Part shown: piece after piece, positions 20,528 to 32,826 of the stretch
Numbering within the stretch: the stretch's first letter is position 1
Layout: each line of letters begins with the position of its first letter
The notes under the pieces: generated by a model
Seen by the model: the letters and a program-made list of their open reading frames with translations, nothing else
What the model was told of the DNA's origin: nothing
The model's database searches: none
Assembly (NCBI GenBank): GCA_910589415.1
Contig: OU342637.1
Coordinates: forward strand, 43,244,162-43,308,161
Reading direction: 5' to 3'
Length of the DNA: 64,000 bases
Origin: Malachius bipustulatus
Lineage: Eukaryota; Arthropoda; Insecta; Coleoptera; Melyridae
Position numbers and translations under genes: made by a program

Positions 20528-23500
20528 TTAGAATTCCGGTGGCGGCGGCCACAGACGGCGAGATAATAAAATGGAATAAGGACCAGCATAATCAACTCCT
20601 ATGACACTAAAAGCCTTAAGTTGGCTTACACGAAGCGGTGGAAGATCACCCATAGGAGGGGCAGTGCAAGTAGGACGTGTACGGAAACAACGGTTGCATT
20701 TACTTAGCAAGCCGCGAATTACCTTTCGCGCCGAAAGCACCCAGAAATTCTGTTCAACCAAATACATCGTGGTATTAACTCCTGAATGAGCATTAAGTTC
20801 GTGAATATTTCGAATTATCAATTCAGTGAGCCTGTGTTTACCCGGTAAAAGAGCAGGGTGTTTGGTCTCAAAGGGCAAAGTTGCGTTTACCAAACGACCT
20901 CCCACTCTAAGGATTCCCTTGTCATCAATAAAAGGGGATAACCTCTGCAAATATTTTGGGATAGAAGACCCCTGTCGAATCTGAGCAATTTCAGATTGAA
21001 AGGCGACTGATTGCACAGTCTTAACCATAATCAGCAAAGAATGATGCAATTCGGAATAGGTCAACGCTCCGTGCCTCCTACAAGAGTTTGTACAATTGTA
21101 AATAAAGCGGAAGCAATAAGCAAGAACACGCTGAATCTTAGTTAGAGAGGATACACGAACAAGAAGGTCATCAATCTCCGTCGGAATAATTTCTGTTAGG
21201 AGGGAAATGGTCTTAATTTCTTCTTGGGTATCATTAGAATGTGAAAAATCTGACGGCCACATTGAAGGCGGTTGACTGAGCCACTGGGGACCCGCCCACC
21301 AAAGCGAGCATGACAACATCCCTTCGGGAAGGAGACCTCGCGAGGCCGGATCAGCGGGATTATCAGCTGATGGAACATGGCGCCATCGATCAGGAGGGAC
21401 AACATCTTGTATGTGGCTCACCCTATTGGCCACAAATGTTTTCCATTTGTGTGGGGATGATCGTATCCATGATAGAGCAACGGTAGAGTCACTCCATGCG
21501 GTAACGTAATTGATCATTAGGCGATCATTAAACGTGGTAAGAATGAAGGATACTACATCCGACAATAAAGACGCGGCACATAACTCGAGGCGTGGAATCG
21601 ATATCCTTTTGAGGGGAGCGACCTTTGATTTTGCCATTATCAACGAAACTTGAATATTACCATAATTGTCCACAAAACGGAAGTATGTTACACAAGCGTA
21701 ACCAGCCTCAGAGGCATCGCAGAAAGCGTGTAGTTGGCATTCCACGAAAGTAGCAGGCTTTAAACATCTGGGTATTTTCACATGGCTTAGCTTCGATAGT
21801 GAAGCCTTATAAGCTTGCCATTGTGAGCAAATATCAACGGGTGGAGGTTCATCCCAATCTAAGCCCAAAGCCCAAAGACGTTGGATCAAATGCTTAGCAA
21901 AGAATGTAACTGGAGAGAGAAACCCAAGGGGGTCATAAATTCGGGCAATTTCCGAAAGAATCGATCGCTTGGAGCAGTCAGTATTGATTGGGGTGACCCT
22001 AAAAGAAAATGAGTCCGAACTAGCTTGCCATTGAAGGCCTAGAATCTTGACCACCGATTCTGACTCCGGATCGAAGTCAGATGCTTGTGTCTGACGATGC
22101 ATTTCAGGGATCCCACTCAGCACCTCTGAGTGATTAGATGCCCACTTTCGCAATTCAAAACATCCAAGCTTTAATAGCTGGATCAATTGATCTCGCATTT
22201 CTATAGTAGAAGCAAGATCGTCAGCACCTAAAGCCAAATCGTCCACGTAAAGGTTGTGATTTATGGCTTCGGCGGCGAGGGGGAATTGATCCTGGCCCTC
22301 ATGAGCCAGCTGGAGTAAGCATCGGATAGCCAGATAAGGACTGCTAGAGACGCCATATGTAACAGTACATAAAATGTATGTCTCTATTGCCTTCTGCGGG
22401 TCAAAACGCCAACGAATCAGCTGATAACTACAATGGGATTTCTCAACTGAAATTTGACGGTACATTTGGCGAATGTCGCAGGTGAAGACATAAATTGGTA
22501 GACGAAAAAGCAATAAAATAATCGATATATCGGCTTGCAATTTGCTTCCAGTAAGCAGAGTGCTATTGAGCGAACTTCCGTTATTATCCTTGGCGGAAGC
22601 GTCAAAGACAACACGAATCTTGAAAGAACTACCTTCGGATTTCATAACACAATGGTGAGGTATGAAATAAGCATTAGGATGTGGAGGAGTAGATGTGAAT
22701 TTGGACATGTGTCCAGCGTCTAAGTAATCTTGCATAAAATTATGATACATATCTCGTATCTCAGGTTGTTTCGACAACCTACGTTCAAGAGCAAGAAGAC
22801 GGCGATCGGCAATTTCGATGGAACCGTCAAAGGTCGGTAATGATCGAGAGTCCTTGAAGGGCAAGCACACTCCGAAGCGTCCAGAAGGTTCGCGAAAGTG
22901 ACTATTTACAAACAAATCTTCCACCTCTTTATCTTCAGGAGCAATAATTGGTTTGACAGAAACCTCCTCAAGACTCCAAAACTGTTTTAAAGTGTCATTA
23001 AGACAGGGCTCATTTGAATGTGAGACAAAAAAGGAATGTGCGGGCGACGCAGATGTAGCTGAAGTTGGACCTAACAAAACCCAACCAAATATGGTATTAA
23101 TAGCAGCAGGTCTATTACCATCGCCAGCTATTACACCCTCCTTGACAATCAGGGCGAAAACTTCAGCCCCGAGCAGCATGTCAACGGGACCAGGGGAATG
23201 CCAAGAGGGATCAGCGAGTTTCAAATTGTCAAAGCACGCATCAGCAGATAATGTTATGGTCGGTAAATTCGAACATATAGATGGTAATACCATTGCAGAC
23301 ACATTAAAACTAATTGGCGATGGTCCATCGGAGCGAACTGAACAATTCACAACACCGTGTGAAGAAGTTATGGATGTATGAGCGACACCAATGATCGGTG
23401 ATGACGAAGGAATAAGAGGAAGCGCCAGACGCTTGCGACAGCGATCTGTTATGAAACTCGTTTGACTTCCCGAGTCCAAGAGCGCTCTCACGGATTGGTA

Positions 23501-24160
23501 GTTGCCCCATTTATCACGGACTTGTAATCGAACTGTTGCCAATAATACCGAATGAGACAACCCCGAATGCTTTCCTATTGAGGACATAGCAAGTGAAGGA
23601 GAAGCGTTCGTTTTGGAAGGTTGAGCGGGAGACTCAGTAGGAGCCGTATTATTATTCGAACCTCCGTTCATGTCGGAAGATTTAGAAAAATGTAGCAATG
23701 TGTGATGCTTACCAGCACACTGTCTACATGTGAATGTAGACTGACATGCGGAAAATAAATGCGAATCACTTAGGCAATTGGTGCACCAGCGTGCGGCCTT
23801 AGCGGTTGTGAACCTCTTATGTGGAGACAAATTTACAAACGCATTGCATTTTTGGATAGAATGCGATTTGTCATTGCAATATGAGCAAGAAGTAATATAA
23901 CTACTCCTTTGAGACTGCTCTGCAGATGACACCATAAATGTATGTGGCTTGCGTTTGTCTGCAGGGCGCGAATTTGCTTGATTAGGGTCTAAGACGTGCT
24001 TATTGGACGACCTTGAAGGCATACTCATCTCATGAGTTTCTAAGGCACGACACTGACTAGTCAAAAAACATTTCAGATCGTCAAAACTAGGGAATTCCTC
24101 CTGCGCGAATTTTAACTCAAACCTCTTGCGGGTGGAACATCGACCTTGTGAAGTAGCCAA
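20528..24160 (-). pseudogene. BEL Pol/Gag-Pol main frame, integrase-deleted (1210 aa)
   Basis: In order: the end of the gag-like region, CCHC-type knuckles (CSYCNDKSHSIQKC, CTNCLSDSH..., CRQCAGKHH), a retropepsin with LLDSGSQTSFI, the Pao-type RT with YVDDLALGADD, an RNase H-like domain (HAFCDASEAGYA) and the integrase zinc region (NAHSGVNTTMYLV, CNRCFRTRP). The frame reaches the first catalytic Asp of integrase (VIGVDYAGPYS) and then breaks off at an unrelated junction. BEL elements normally have one gag-pol ORF; here it is separated from its N-terminus by a frameshift. Confidence 0.92.
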
Positions 24161-25017
24161 TTAAAAAGCGTGAAATCCCACAAATCTAAATTAGAGAATT
24201 TCTGTAGAGCAGCAATATTCTCATTGAAAGTATTAAGAAGATCCCTTAACGACTGAGTCGAGTTTGGTTGACACTTTGACGAGTTAACAATCGTATTCCA
24301 ATAACAGGTCGCCAAGACTCTTTCATTCTGATATCTATCAATCAGTGTATCATATGCGATCAAATAATTTTCCTCAGTTAATGGAAGATGACGAACGAGA
24401 GCCAAAGGTTCCTTGGAGAGAGTGGAGATCAAATATTGGAACTTATCAACGGAAGATAACTCGCAGTTATTATGAATTAAGGAGACATATACGTCGTGAA
24501 AAGACGGCCATGCTTTTAAATCGCCATCAAAATGCGGTAAATTAATTTTTGGTAAACGTACTCGACCTCGAGTTTCGTTTGCGTACTTTGACGCGTTGTC
24601 CTCCTCACGCGTTAATAATTCCTTACCAAGGAGAAGCGATTGCGATTCGGATTTTTTAACTTCAAGTTCTACCTGAGAAAGACTCATATAAATACCTTCG
24701 ATTTTATAGAAAACGCAGTCAATCTGATCGGATAACTCACGCAGTAACTTCCAATTTTCAGAAGCTTCATCAATGACCATATTAAACCATAGCGACTGAA
24801 ACTCGGTATAAATGTTAGACGCATTTTTGAACGCAGAATAAAATTCGAATTTACCCTCAGGATTAGTGTTGGTCTTGAGACCAACCTCCAATACGGATTT
24901 TAACTTCGATAAGTTAATTTCAGCGATGATTTTTGCCTTATCCACTGTAATACACGACATTTTACGGCGTTTACACTGCGTGAATTTTACGCAATACGTC
25001 CACGAAACAGAATACAA
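24112..25017 (-). pseudogene. BEL Gag N-terminal part (301 aa)
   Basis: The N-terminal coiled region is followed by the gag domain found in Pao elements (DUF1759-like), with LPKINLPHFDGDLKAWPSFHD and STLSKEPLALVRHLPLTEEN. It overlaps the main frame and loses phase around 24130, a one-base frameshift. The likely start is the second Met (residue 20), after which the helical domain begins. Confidence 0.88.
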
Positions 25018-25507
25018 ACGTATCTACCTATTTAGGGGTAAATGTAAAATGTCTAAAATGTAGACAAATCAAAGCAATAAAATATTAATCGGTTACCACA
25101 CAGGTGTGTTCACTGTGTTCCAGCCAGCTGCAGCTGTGGAACTTCTCGCTCGATATTGGCACAAAAAATCTGTCTGGAGAAACTAGTACCTACCTAACAC
25201 GACCTGCAAATAATGCGTGCAAGAGAAGTGTTTACATACGTACCTAAATAAGAATCAAAGTAGGTACCTACAGGTATCTATACAATATAATATAATTATT
25301 ATAATAATAATTGCTAATGGAGATTAGGAATATATTACCCAATCAATAACAACCAATTGACGCAATTTGTCACTGGAAAGTTAAACCCGCGCGATTAATT
25401 AATAAGTTAAATTAATGCGGGCGAAAATGCAAGAATATATATCAAATTTTGACTGATTATGAACTGTAATTATTAAAAGGTCTTAAAAGTGATTCAATTT
25501 AGAAAAT

Positions 25508-25526
25508 CCGGCTCGAAGGACCAAAA
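25508..25526 (-). promoter_or_regulatory. BEL primer binding site
   Basis: The minus strand reads TTTTGGTCCTTCGAGCCGG directly after the 5' LTR, a form common in insect BEL elements. I do not assign the tRNA. Confidence 0.7.
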
Positions 25527-25992
25527 TGTTGCGTATAGACTTACTGCCAAGAACTCAATTGTTCTATTTGTATAGCAAGTCACGCGGTTTGGAATTTTGA
25601 TTAATTTTAATTACTCGAAGGACCAGCGGGAAAATAATTAGGGGAGCAATTAAGGGGTATAATTTCTAGGATGATAATTATGCACCTACCTTAAATTTCC
25701 CATGTAGACAGCTTAGTGAGCTTTCATTTGGCGACCAGGGCCGAAGATACTATCGCGTCGCATAGCACTTGTGGATTGCAATGTAAACTCTTCTTGTTTA
25801 CAGCACTTGTGGATAACCGAACGCGACGGCGGTTTATCTCATTCTCTTGGTGAAGTGGTAGGCAGGCACCCTTTGGCTGTATGCCCATAGGACATGGTCT
25901 CGCGCACCATGTTGTCACGTTCCTCTCCCCCCCGTGCATAATTCAAAATAAGGAGGGAATTATATGGAAAAGGAAAACATGGGAACGGAACA
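25527..25992 (-). repeat. BEL 5' LTR (466 bp)
   Basis: TG...CA ends, flanked by GCAAG at 25993-25997. Confidence 0.95.
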
Positions 25993-25997
25993 GCAAG

Positions 25998-27454
25998 TCT
26001 CTTAAAATTTGATCAATTATTCTGTTGAATTCACTCGGGGCCGTTTTTATGCCAAAAGATAGTCTGTTCATGCGATAAGTTCCACGATGTGTGGATATGG
26101 TTTGTATCTGGCCGCTCTCGTCATCCACTTTTACATGCAGGTACGCCTTATACAGGTCTAGCGTACAGAAATATCTCGAATCTCTGAGAGTATTCAATAT
26201 TTCATCAATTTTTCTAATTGGATAATTAGCACTAACAAGCCTTTCGTTAACACCAACTTTGTAATCCACGCATAACCTCATATTCCCATCTGGCTTGGGG
26301 ATTACTACTAGCGGTGAGCCCCAGTCACTTGCATTGACCTTGCTGATTATACCTTGAGACTCGAGGGACTCCAATTCTTTTTCTACTTTCTCGCGAAGAG
26401 CATATGGCACCTCTCGCTCTCTATGAAAAATGGGTTTCACGTTTTTTCGAAGTTGCAAACTGACTTTAAACTTTGGGATGGTCCCTATTTTTTCTGAAAA
26501 AACACCTTGGTATTTTGAAAATATTTCTTCAACTGATTGGATCTTATTGTTGGGCTCTTTTGTAACGATTATTGATCGTTCTTTATCAATTTCTTGAAGA
26601 TTGATTTTTAAGTGACGAAGCCATACCCTTCCTAGTAGTGCGTCATATTTATCTGAGACAACGTATAGCTCTTCTTGGGATAACTTCCCTCTATACTCGA
26701 TATCCACCATGACTTTACCATCTGGTAAGAACACATCACCTGTGTATGAACGAAACGCTACATCCGAGTGTTGAACCGGAGACAAAATGTTGAGATCATT
26801 AAATTTTTGACGTGGAATAAATGTGAACCCTGCTCCGGAATCAACCTCAAATTCTTGTTCATGGCCATTGATTTTAACTCGTGTAAAATATTTGTCACAA
26901 TCAGCAGCATCTGGTTTCCCATTTTGAAAAATATCTACAATCTTATTCACACCATAATATTTAAATATTTCTTCCTCGTCTTCATTCGAATCGACGGCGT
27001 TACTGTGACTGACTTGTTCTTTGACACTATTGACATTTGATTGACTTGTTAGTAATGTTTTAATACAAACTTTCTTCACATGACCGATTTTCTTACAGAC
27101 GGTACACTGAAGGGAATTGCGATCTGTTTTACATTCATTCACTCGATGATTGTTCCGACCGCAACGTAAACATAAGTTGTGAATTCCTAGTTTTACATAG
27201 TCGACCCGGGGTCGTGGCAAAGAATGACGACTATCATACCTTGTGTCTTCTTGATTTTTAACTTCGTATCTCTGTCTAGGTCGGGATATGTAATTGACAT
27301 CCATAGCCATAGCTGATGATGTGCTTACGTGTGATTGACCTGTAATCTCTTCATTACCTAATTTTGATGCCTCTATGGTCTGAGCTTTTAATAACGTTTC
27401 TTCAAAATTCAATTCACTGTCAATTAATAACTGTTCTCTTATATCTTTATCATA
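25998..27454 (-). pseudogene. Element B: Gag C-terminus, protease and N-terminal half of RT
   Basis: The frame begins downstream of LINE D with gag sequence (FEETLLKAQTIEASKLG), then zinc knuckles (CLRCGRNNHRVNEC, CTVCKKIGHVKKVC), a retropepsin with DSGAGFTFIPR and RT blocks (SPLVVIPKPDGNMRLCVDYK, FCTLDLYKAYLHV, LSFGIKTAPSEF). It is cut after the RT B/C region by the BEL element; the remaining RT is at 19404-19854. No stop codon is seen in this part. Confidence 0.9.
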
Positions 27455-27781
27455 TCATTAATAAAACTTACTGTAAAGCGACCGGACTTGAATTCTTGTC
27501 TCTGACTGTTAATTATTAATAAAAGTAGTTAATCTTTAATTTTAAATACTAATAATTTGTTTCCATTGAAGTGAATATTGTTGTGAAGCTAATGTTAGTG
27601 AAACTGCCTTCGTTGCGTAAGTCCTGAAGGTTTGGTGAGTTATTTGAAGATACTTACCTGGTTGGATATATTTGGGCTTGTTTATTTGCCTTCAGTCAAT
27701 CAGCTGCTGTACGCTTTTCACTCGAGCAGCGTTATCAGTTTCTTACTGATAGTATAAAAGTAATTAAAAACGGTATACAGG

Positions 27782-28789
27782 ATGTCTGAAATATGTCAAT
27801 CGTGTACTGTAAGGGTTAACTCCAATCAAATTAAAGTTTCATGCTCGAGGTGCTCGAAAACCTTTCATGGCAAATGTGTTAATATTAAATCAACTGATAT
27901 TCAGTACTTATCTGAAAAAAATGAATTTTGGAGCTGTAAGAAGTGTCTACAAGAAATGAAGATGCATAGAAGCTTGTCTGGATCCGCATCACCGTTACCG
28001 CCTATTGACAGTGATAAGTCTGATAAACTCATGACCCATAGCGATTTTCTAGTTATGATGGCGGAGATGAAAGGAATTAGAAATATGCAGGAGACCCTGG
28101 GTAGGGATGTTGGTGTGATCCTCACCAGGCAAGAGAAATTTCATGAGCAATTAGAAAAACACTCAAAACTGATTGAGGAGCACTCTGCTTCAATTAAGTT
28201 CTGCATAGAGAAGGTAGAAAAGCTTGCCAGTTCACATGATAACCTTGAGGTGAAAATCGTAAGATTGGACAACATAGCTGGGAATAGCGTGGGAGTTGAT
28301 GGAGCTGGTGCCGGTGCAGCTGTTCCGAACTTCGATGAGATCTTGTATGAATCTGAGCAGAGAAATATCCGTAGCTGTAACCTCATGATATTTGGGTTAT
28401 CCGAACAGCAAGATGTTGATGATGCGATTTTGGTCCGACGTTTGATTGCTGATATTGTTCCCAATGTGTCATATAATAACATTGTCATCAGTAGACTGGG
28501 CAAGCCGAGGAATGATCCAGGTAGTCCTCGACCACTGAAGGTCACATTACCTAACAGACTTATAGTGGATTCAATTATCCGTGAGTCCAAGAAATTGAGA
28601 GGAATGGATTGCTATAGGGGCGTAATTATTTCTGCTGACCGTACTCCACGTCAGTTATCTGAAATCAGAAGGACGAGGAGTGAATTTAATGACAGGAAAT
28701 CTAGAGGTGAGGACGTTTTATTAAAATATGTGAAGGGTGTTCCAAAAGTCATTACTAGAGAGAGACATTCGAGATACAATTTAAACTAG
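27782..28789 (+). CDS. LINE D ORF1 protein, PHD-like finger plus RRM-like part (335 aa)
   Basis: Nucleic-acid-binding ORF1 protein of the LINE. Residues about 4-58 form a PHD-type zinc finger with Cys/His pairs (CQSC, CSRCSKTFHGKCV, WSCKKCL). A coiled-coil-rich middle follows (about 90-165), then an L1-ORF1-like RRM region (NLMIFGLSEQ, VISRLGKP, RTPRQL). It is intact. Its stop overlaps the start of ORF2 as TAGTG, probably a mutated TAATG. Confidence 0.85.
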   Translation: MSEICQSCTVRVNSNQIKVSCSRCSKTFHGKCVNIKSTDIQYLSEKNEFWSCKKCLQEMKMHRSLSGSASPLPPIDSDKSDKLMTHSDFLVMMAEMKGIRNMQETLGRDVGVILTRQEKFHEQLEKHSKLIEEHSASIKFCIEKVEKLASSHDNLEVKIVRLDNIAGNSVGVDGAGAGAAVPNFDEILYESEQRNIRSCNLMIFGLSEQQDVDDAILVRRLIADIVPNVSYNNIVISRLGKPRNDPGSPRPLKVTLPNRLIVDSIIRESKKLRGMDCYRGVIISADRTPRQLSEIRRTRSEFNDRKSRGEDVLLKYVKGVPKVITRERHSRYNLN

Positions 28790-31656
28790 TGGGCCAGCTC
28801 AACAGAAACGCTGTTCATGTGAATTGCTATTACCAAAATTGCCGTAGCTTATGTGGAAAACTGAGTGGTTTTTATGTCAACTCGTCTGCAGCTTCATATG
28901 ATGTCATTGCTGTGAGTGAAACCTGGCTGTCGTCGAGTGTTCTGTCATCGGAAGTGGTTGACATTCGCTTGTATTCTGTGTGACGCAGCGATAGGAATTT
29001 TGATGCATTGAAATTGTCGCGTGGAGGTGGTGTGCTACTGGCTGTGCGTAATAATGTATTCGTAAGACAGATCGACCTGTCAGGTGTTCCGAACTGTGTT
29101 GACGTTATTGGATGTGTGCTAAATGTTGGTAATAATTCAGTTCAGTTTGTGTATTTTGTGTATACGTACCACCTAATGTAACCATTGATGAATACATGTG
29201 TCTGTTTGACAGACTTCAAGCTTATGACAGGTTATATAATGGTAATGTTTTGATCTTAGGAGATTTCAACATCCCTGAGTATGCTGCTGGACTGGATGGC
29301 ACATTGGTAGGGAGTGGGGTGCTGTACAGAGTACTTGATAATTTTATGTCTTTTTTTGATCTATGTCAATATAATAGGGTTAGGAATTGTGCTAATCGTT
29401 TGCTGGATTTAGTGGTCAGTGATATAAGGTGTGATGTATGTCGTTGTGAGTCACCGCTTGTTAGAGAGGACTTGCACCATCCTGCATTGTGTATCGAATT
29501 TGGTATATTGGTTGGTAAGAGAATTGAAAGGTGTGAATTTGGTGACTCTTTGAGGAGATACAACTTCAGACAGGCTAATTTGGTCGGCTTGTATACTGAA
29601 TTAGCGGAGACTGATTGGACTGTGCTAAAGAAATTTAAGGATGTTGATTCTGAATGTGGGTACTTTTATGAGATGTTATATAATTTATTTAACAAATTTG
29701 TACCGGTGTTTAGGAAGGGTAGAAGAAAAAGTTATCCGCGTTGGTATACTAGGGAAATCATTACTAAATTGCACTTGAAAGACAGACATTATCAGAAATA
29801 TAAAAAGCTGTGTTCTCAATTCCATCGTTCTCGGTTTGTAAAATTGCGAGCTGAAATAAAACAACTCGTTAAAGTTGCTTACAACGAATACTTGCATCGC
29901 TCCCAACTACTTCTTAAAAAAAAATCCATCTAAGTTCTGGGAATTTGTGCAAAACAAACGTGGTTTATCCAGGACGCCAAACGTGATGAATTGCAATATG
30001 GGCGATGTGTATGACTCGCCGGAAACAATTGCCAGAGCTTTTGCCGATAACTTCAGATCGGTGTATACTCAGTCCTCGTCTCATACAGCTTTCATTGGTA
30101 TGAAAACCCATACTAATCTATGTGATAGGTTAATCACTGAGGGTGAAGTTGTCTCGTCTTTGAGATCTATGAAACCCAAGTCTACTCAGGGTTTGGATGG
30201 TGTTCCGATCTTTATGTTGAAGGATTATGCATCGGTGCTTTCAACTCCTTTAACCACAATCTTCAACTTGTCTATGAAGACATGTACGTTTCCTAGAAGG
30301 TGGAAGGAAGGCAAAGCCGTGCCTGTTTTCAAGGGCGGTGATCGTAGTGGCATCGAGAATTATCGACCTATTTGTATATTGTCCAATTTTTCCAAGGCTT
30401 TCGAGACAATTTTATATGACCGCTTATATGCTTCTGTGCAGCACATTATAATGTCGGGACAGCACGGTTTTGTGACTCGGCGATCTACATTGACTAATTT
30501 AACGGAGTTTACCCAGTATTTATGTGAAAAGCTTGATGCCGGTGGTCAGGTGGACGTCATTTACACTGATTTTTCAAAGGCGTTCGATCGGGTTGACCAT
30601 GGTATAATCATCAGTAAGTTAAGAAATTGTGGTCTGGATGATATGATGGTTGACATCTTACACTCGTACCTTACTGACAGAACCCTCTGCGTTGACTTAG
30701 CTGGTCACATGTCGGATAGCTTTCCGGTTTCTTCTGGAGTGCCTCAGGGTTCTAAATTGGGACCTCTGTTGTTCCTGCTGTTCATTAATGATATCTGTGC
30801 GGGTACTGATGTCGATATGCTTGTCTACGCTGATGACGTGAAATTATTTGTGACAGTTAATTCTCTAGTAGACTGCCGACGTCTTCAGAACGGTCTCGAT
30901 AGATTTAATCAGTGGTGCAATGAAAACCTGCTGAATTTAAACCATGATAAGTGTAAGGTAATTTCTTTCACTAGAAAGAAAAATCCTGTAATGCATAATT
31001 ATAATATTGGACAGCATTATTTAAATAGGGTTCAAGAGGTCAGGGACCTGGGTGTGGTCTATGATGAGAAACTGACTTTTGATAAGCATATACAATGTAT
31101 TATAAACACAGCTTGTAGGTCTCTGGGATTTGTTATTAGATCATGCAGGGAGTTTCAAGATGTCAATTGCATTAAGGTCATGTACTGCACCTATGTCCGT
31201 TCTGTTTTGGAGTATGCTTCGCACATATGGGCACCTTACTATAATACTTATAAGAGACAGATAGAGTCAGTGCAGCGAAGATTTTTAAAGTTTTTATGCT
31301 ATAAGGTTGATGGTGTTTATCCTCCGTACGGTGTATCGCAGGAGTTTTTGTTGGAGCGGTTTAATTTTTCTTCCCTTGAGTCGCGCAGGGTCATTGGAAG
31401 TGTGCGCTTTCTATTTAGATTGCTTCATGGCTATATTGATTCACCAGCTTTATTGGAAAGAGTTCCTATTTGTGTTCCAGCAAGATATTCAAAAAACTCA
31501 GATATATTTTATTTGCCTTTGGCAAGAACGAATTTGATGTTGAAGTCTCCTATGTATATAATGTATAAAAATTGTAATCTGTTATTGAGGGATGCCGATT
31601 TATTTCATGATAGTTGGAAATGTGTACTGCGTGAGTTACAAAATGTTTTAGGTTAA
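28789..31656 (+). pseudogene. LINE D ORF2: endonuclease and reverse transcriptase, broken
   Basis: The endonuclease begins at 28789 (YYQNCRSL, AVSETWLSS, LILGDFNIPEY, LDLVVSDI). The RT spans about 30200-31000 (YRPICILSNFSKAFE, DFSKAFDRVDHG, SGVPQGSKLGPLLF, YADDVKLF), followed by a C-terminal region. Defects seen are a TGA at 28981-28983, a frameshift near 29160 and a one-base shift in the A run at about 29917-29926. The largest intact piece is 29875-31656, which holds the whole RT. Confidence 0.92.
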
Positions 31657-31940
31657 GTAATTATTGTTGCGTCTGTTTATAGGGGTGAATATGGGTTATA
31701 TTGGGAATTTATAGTAGGAAGCTGTTGGGTGGAGTACCTATGTATTTTACTTTGTATTTTCTTGTTATTCTTGCCTTCTTCTTTTTTTTATTGAATTTTT
31801 TAATTTCGTTTATACTTTTAAGTTAACTTTAAGTTTATGTCAAGAGGCTATATACTTATAGTATTATATCTTTCAAGATTTGTATTTGTCTTAGGTCGAT
31901 TTTGCTCTAGAAATGGATTGTCTGTTGGGCTATATAATGG

Positions 31941-31970
31941 TAAATAAATAAATAAATAAATAAATAAATA
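31941..31970 (+). repeat. (TAAA)n tail of LINE D
   Basis: Seven-plus tandem TAAA units at the LINE 3' end, abutting B's gag frame. Confidence 0.9.
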
Positions 31971-32516
31971 TAGACCTCTGATAAACTGGGATTTTAGAAA
32001 AATATCGGTCACGGATTTACCACATTCACATTTGAAATGACAATTTTGAGAAAATTTTCGGAGTTGTATAACATAGTCGTTGATACTTTGTTCAGGACTT
32101 TGTTTGTGACTGAGAAATTTATGACGCTCGACTGCAGTATTAGCCGTCACCAACTGTTGGAGGGTTTTAACAATTTCTTCATAAGTTAATGTAGCTATTT
32201 CTTTGGGAGCACTTGCAGTTTTTAGTAGATCATAATGTTCAGCTCCGATGCTGTTTAGGAGCATTGATCTTGAAGTAGTACTTCCTTTTGTGATACTTTT
32301 TAACTCCAAGTAGTTTTCGAAACGTTCCACATATTGTTGAAAACTTTCTTTGGATTTTTCGAAGGATTCAAAATTATTGTACATAATTGTAGTATTAGGG
32401 GTAGGTTCAGTAACCTCCTGACGCTGTTGCTGTTGTCTGGTAGTTAAATGATCCAGCATTGCTGCAAAACTCTCCTGTTGCAGCTTCAAAAATTGTTGGA
32501 ACTGATTAGGGTCCAT
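31971..32516 (-). pseudogene. gag: Element B Gag, N-terminal part
   Basis: Starts MDPNQFQQFLKLQQESF, Gln-rich, followed by a capsid-like helical region (FQQYVERFENYLELK, LLNSIGAEHYDLLKT, RKFSQNCHFKCECG). It is open up to the LINE D tail, where the frame enters TAAA repeats. The continuation lies at 27454 and below. Confidence 0.88.
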
Positions 32517-32604
32517 TTTGTTTATTTCTTTAATTTAGATTACAGCAGCTCTGTTCTAGCCTTGCGGACACTTGATATTCTGTGTTGTAATGATTTATGC
32601 TTCA

Positions 32605-32617
32605 CTTCGTCGCCAAT
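32605..32617 (-). promoter_or_regulatory. Element B primer binding site
   Basis: The minus strand reads TTGGCGACGAAGT directly inside the right LTR, the standard PBS position. tRNA not assigned. Confidence 0.6.
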
Positions 32618-32826
32618 TATTATGTTTGAATAAAGGAAATGTTCATGTCTTCATACTTTTATTGATCAGAATACAATAATCTAATAATACAGTAGTTATT
32701 TTACTATTTCCTTTTTAGTATGACAGGCCACCAACAACGTCACTCTCACATTGGCAGATCAATGACAACTAACGTTGACACCGAGGTTGACACCCTGTCA
32801 TTTGACACAATATGTTGGATATAACA
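32618..32826 (-). repeat. Right (5') LTR of element B (209 bp)
   Basis: TGTTATATCC...ATAATA in minus sense. It includes a short local duplication (TTGACACCGAGGTTGACACC) not present in the left LTR, which argues for some age. Confidence 0.88.

Larger units (their letters stand above)
19855..25992 (-). mobile_element. BEL/Pao LTR retrotransposon inserted in element B
   Basis: LTRs at 19855-20319 and 25527-25992 differ by one indel by eye. The flanking duplication GCAAG (19850-19854 and 25993-25997) proves insertion into B's RT gene. It has a PBS and PPT. The coding region has a frameshift at about 24130 and an internal deletion of most of the integrase. Recent in age but not autonomous. Confidence 0.95.
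27455..31970 (+). mobile_element. LINE D (CR1/Jockey-type non-LTR retrotransposon) in gag of element B
   Basis: ORF1 (27782-28789), ORF2 (28789-31656) and a 3' UTR ending in a (TAAA)n tail at 31941-31970. It interrupts B's gag frame. ORF2 has one stop and two frameshifts, so this copy is dead. The 5' boundary is approximate because I could not fix a clear target duplication. Confidence 0.9.
16122..32826 (-). mobile_element. Ty3/gypsy element B, decayed and multiply interrupted
   Basis: Minus-strand LTR element: right LTR 32618-32826, gag 31970-32516 continuing at 27415, protease and RT to 25998, RT remainder from 19854, RNase H and integrase to 17608, left LTR 17318-17440 plus the inverted piece 16122-16197. 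It is interrupted by LINE D (about 27455-31970) and a BEL/Pao element (19855-25992). Pol has a frameshift near 19430. It inserted into LINE G with a probable 5 bp duplication GAGAG. Confidence 0.88.

Noticed and set aside
25724..25939. 71-codon frame present at 20051 and 25724
   Set aside because: Duplicated only as part of the BEL LTR.
31941..31970. Tandem TAAA units as a CRISPR-like or satellite array
   Set aside because: It is the 3' tail of LINE D; there are no spacers.
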